A stretch of 6,856 nucleotides of DNA from Candidatus Wolfebacteria bacterium GWA1_42_9 (GTDB lineage Bacteria > Patescibacteriota > Minisyncoccia > UBA6257 > JAGOQP01): assembly GCA_001793775.1 (NCBI GenBank), contig MGIN01000017.1, forward strand, positions 3,020 to 9,875, read 5' to 3'. The translations under genes were made by a program, and so were the position numbers. The notes below the pieces were generated by a model. It was not told where the DNA came from and made no database searches. It was given only the letters and a program-made list of their open reading frames with translations. Of the stretch, positions 5,892 to 6,856 are shown piece after piece. The stretch's first letter is position 1, and each line of letters starts with the position of its first letter.

Positions 5892-5919
5892 CAGCGTTCT
5901 ACCACTGAACTACACGCCC
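5892..5919 (-). pseudogene. Partial copy of the tRNA-Ile 5' half
   Basis: Positions 5892-5917 are identical over 26 nt to 5809-5834 in tRNA-Ile, covering most of the acceptor 5' strand, the whole D-arm and the first three bases of the anticodon stem. The acceptor would be GGGCGTG instead of GCGCGTG. The match ends inside the anticodon stem and the hairpin segment begins. No T-arm or complementary acceptor strand (CACGCCC) follows, so it cannot form a tRNA. Confidence 0.85.
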
Positions 5920-5958
5920 AAAAACGGAAAGAAAAACCAAGCTATTCGTGTTTTCAGA

Positions 5959-5987
5959 ATTTTATTACTTTATTTTCGAAAATTCAA
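5959..5987 (-). promoter_or_regulatory. Putative promoter for the tRNA cluster
   Basis: On the minus strand TTGAAT (5987-5982) and TAAAAT (5964-5959) are separated by 17 bp, with 4/6 and 5/6 matches to consensus. Transcription would start near 5952, upstream of the partial tRNA copy, and run through the hairpin segment into tRNA-Ile and tRNA-Val. A perfect 12-bp palindrome, ATTTTCGAAAAT (5972-5983), sits in the spacer and touches the -35. It could be an operator or chance in AT-rich DNA. Confidence 0.45.
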
Positions 5988-5997
5988 CATCATTCTC

Positions 5998-6696
5998 ATG
6001 AATATCGAAATCATCTATCAAAATAAAGATTTTATTGTTTTTAACAAACCCCCAGGTCTTTTGGTTCATGGTGCCCCATACATGAAAGCTGGCGAACCGA
6101 CTCTGACAAAGTGGCTGGTCAAAAAATTTCCTGAAGTCAAATCAGTGGGGGATGATCCCAAATGGCGTCCGGGAATTGTCCACCGACTGGACAAAGAAAC
6201 ATCGGGAGCCCTTTTGGTCTGTTTAAATCAGGCAAGTTTTGATTATTTTAAAAATCTGTTCGCTAGTAAGAAGATAAAAAAAACTTATTTGGCGGTTGTT
6301 AACGGCAGTTTTAAGGAAAAGAGGGGAATGATTGACAAACCATTGGGAATCAAATCCGGAACAATCAAAAGAACCGTCCATTCTTCCAAGATGGCCAAAG
6401 AGGCGGTAACTAAATATGAAGTTATCAAAGAGTTTGAAAAGAACGGTCAAAAATTTTCTCTTTTGAAAGTTTTCCCTCTGACCGGCAGAACTCACCAGAT
6501 TAGAGTCCATCTAAATTCTATCAATCGCCCGGTGGCAGGAGATAAACTCTACGGAGGAAAAAACAACGCCAAATTGGCTCCGCGGCTGATGCTGCACGCC
6601 CTCTCTCTTGAATTTGTCGGGGCAGATAAGAAAATCTACAAGATAGAAACACCTCCGCCGTCTGATTTTTTGATTGACTTTAAGAATCTTTTATAG
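5998..6696 (+). CDS. RluA-family RNA pseudouridine synthase
   Basis: These enzymes convert specific uridines in rRNA or tRNA to pseudouridine. The 232-residue protein has all main family motifs: FNKPPGLLVH (15-24), catalytic D65 in HRLDKETSG (62-70), KKTYLAVV (94-101) and TGRTHQIRVHL (162-172). It begins directly at the catalytic domain, with no S4 RNA-binding domain, so it resembles RluA more than RluD in length; the target site cannot be read from the sequence. I chose the ATG at 5998. The frame is open further upstream to 5764, but that part is the antisense of tRNA-Ile and its copy and is not protein-coding. No Shine-Dalgarno sequence is visible. rplS follows after 16 bp with no hairpin, so the two may share a transcript. 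Confidence 0.93.
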   Translation: MNIEIIYQNKDFIVFNKPPGLLVHGAPYMKAGEPTLTKWLVKKFPEVKSVGDDPKWRPGIVHRLDKETSGALLVCLNQASFDYFKNLFASKKIKKTYLAVVNGSFKEKRGMIDKPLGIKSGTIKRTVHSSKMAKEAVTKYEVIKEFEKNGQKFSLLKVFPLTGRTHQIRVHLNSINRPVAGDKLYGGKNNAKLAPRLMLHALSLEFVGADKKIYKIETPPPSDFLIDFKNLL

Positions 6697-6712
6697 TACC
6701 TTTCTTTTTGTT

Positions 6713-6856
6713 ATGGACGAAAAGATAATGAAAAAAATAAAGACCGGGGCGGTAGTCATCGTTACCGAAAAAGTGGGTGACAAGGAAAAAGAAAGAACCA
6801 GTATTTTCAGGGGTATGGTTTTGGCCAGGAAACACGGTTCTCAGAGCGGTGCCACT
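6713..6856 (+). CDS. rplS: Large-subunit ribosomal protein L19, cut by window edge
   Basis: L19 sits at the interface of the 30S and 50S subunits. The first 48 codons are visible. IKTGAVVIVTEKV (9-21) and IFRGMVLARKHGSQSGAT (31-48) match the conserved L19 pattern of a PGD-V-like strand followed by F-G-V-ARK-G and then the T-RK segment, which lies beyond the edge. The region before the first strand is only about 10 residues, while many L19 proteins have about 20, so the N-terminal helix looks shortened. ATG at 6713 is preferred; an in-frame ATG at 6728 would shorten it further. Neither start has a ribosome site. Confidence 0.85.
   Translation, partial: MDEKIMKKIKTGAVVIVTEKVGDKEKERTSIFRGMVLARKHGSQSGAT

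Noticed and set aside
5837..5919. A third complete tRNA from the partial copy plus hairpin segment
   Set aside because: There is no T-loop, no matching acceptor 3' strand and no 7-nt anticodon loop; only the 5' half is tRNA-like.
5627..5919. 5' and 3' tRNA fragments as one split or permuted tRNA
   Set aside because: Acceptor strands GGGCGTG and TGGACGC do not pair.
5764..5997. N-terminal extension of the RluA-like protein reading through the tRNA region
   Set aside because: The peptide (VEGIEPSTSVLSGQRSTTEL...) is the antisense translation of tRNA-Ile and its partial copy, a known annotation artefact. The enzyme's conserved region begins right after the ATG at 5998.
1..6856. CRISPR array, toxin-antitoxin pair, defence or secondary-metabolite system
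   Set aside because: No repeat-spacer array and no recognisable genes of these types; all main genes are housekeeping, competence or pilus related.

Overview
The window looks like a piece of a small bacterial chromosome, most likely from the Candidate Phyla Radiation (Patescibacteria). This is an inference from several traits: compact single-copy housekeeping genes, very short intergenic gaps, no convincing Shine-Dalgarno sequence at any start, tRNA genes without encoded CCA, short versions of several proteins, and a small PilO-like pilus gene. topA ends in TGA, which suggests TGA is a stop here and argues against the code-25 lineages.

Left half, minus strand: dprA (4718-3834), topA (3825-1744) and a bifunctional RelA/SpoT-type (p)ppGpp gene (1592 to beyond the left edge) are read in one direction. 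dprA and topA are 8 bp apart, joined by a heptanucleotide tandem repeat that also encodes the end of DprA. A 151-bp gap with repeat-like and palindromic sequence separates topA from rel. The RelA/SpoT protein is unusual: its ACT domain begins about 20 residues after the TGS domain, so the usual central helical and zinc-finger/RIS regions are missing.

Centre, plus strand: a PilO-like type IV pilus protein (4783-5310) and a 93-residue single-pass membrane protein (5318-5599) diverge from dprA. The two candidate -10 boxes overlap, and the dprA promoter implies a nearly leaderless mRNA. DprA and type IV pili can both serve natural transformation, so the pairing may be functional, but that is inference.

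Centre-right, minus strand: an intact tRNA-Ile(GAT) and tRNA-Val(GAC) lie between two tRNA fragments. Upstream is a copy of the 5' half of tRNA-Ile, separated from the intact gene by a 55-bp segment made of two hairpins (REP-like). Downstream is an orphan T-arm plus acceptor 3' end. This tRNA island is the most unusual part of the window.

Right end, plus strand: an RluA-family pseudouridine synthase without an S4 domain (5998-6696), then 16 bp later the start of ribosomal protein L19 (6713 to beyond the right edge). Most of the window is ordinary housekeeping sequence. I do not see a new defence or mobile system; the points of interest are the tRNA island, the compact Rel protein and the dprA/pilO promoter region.
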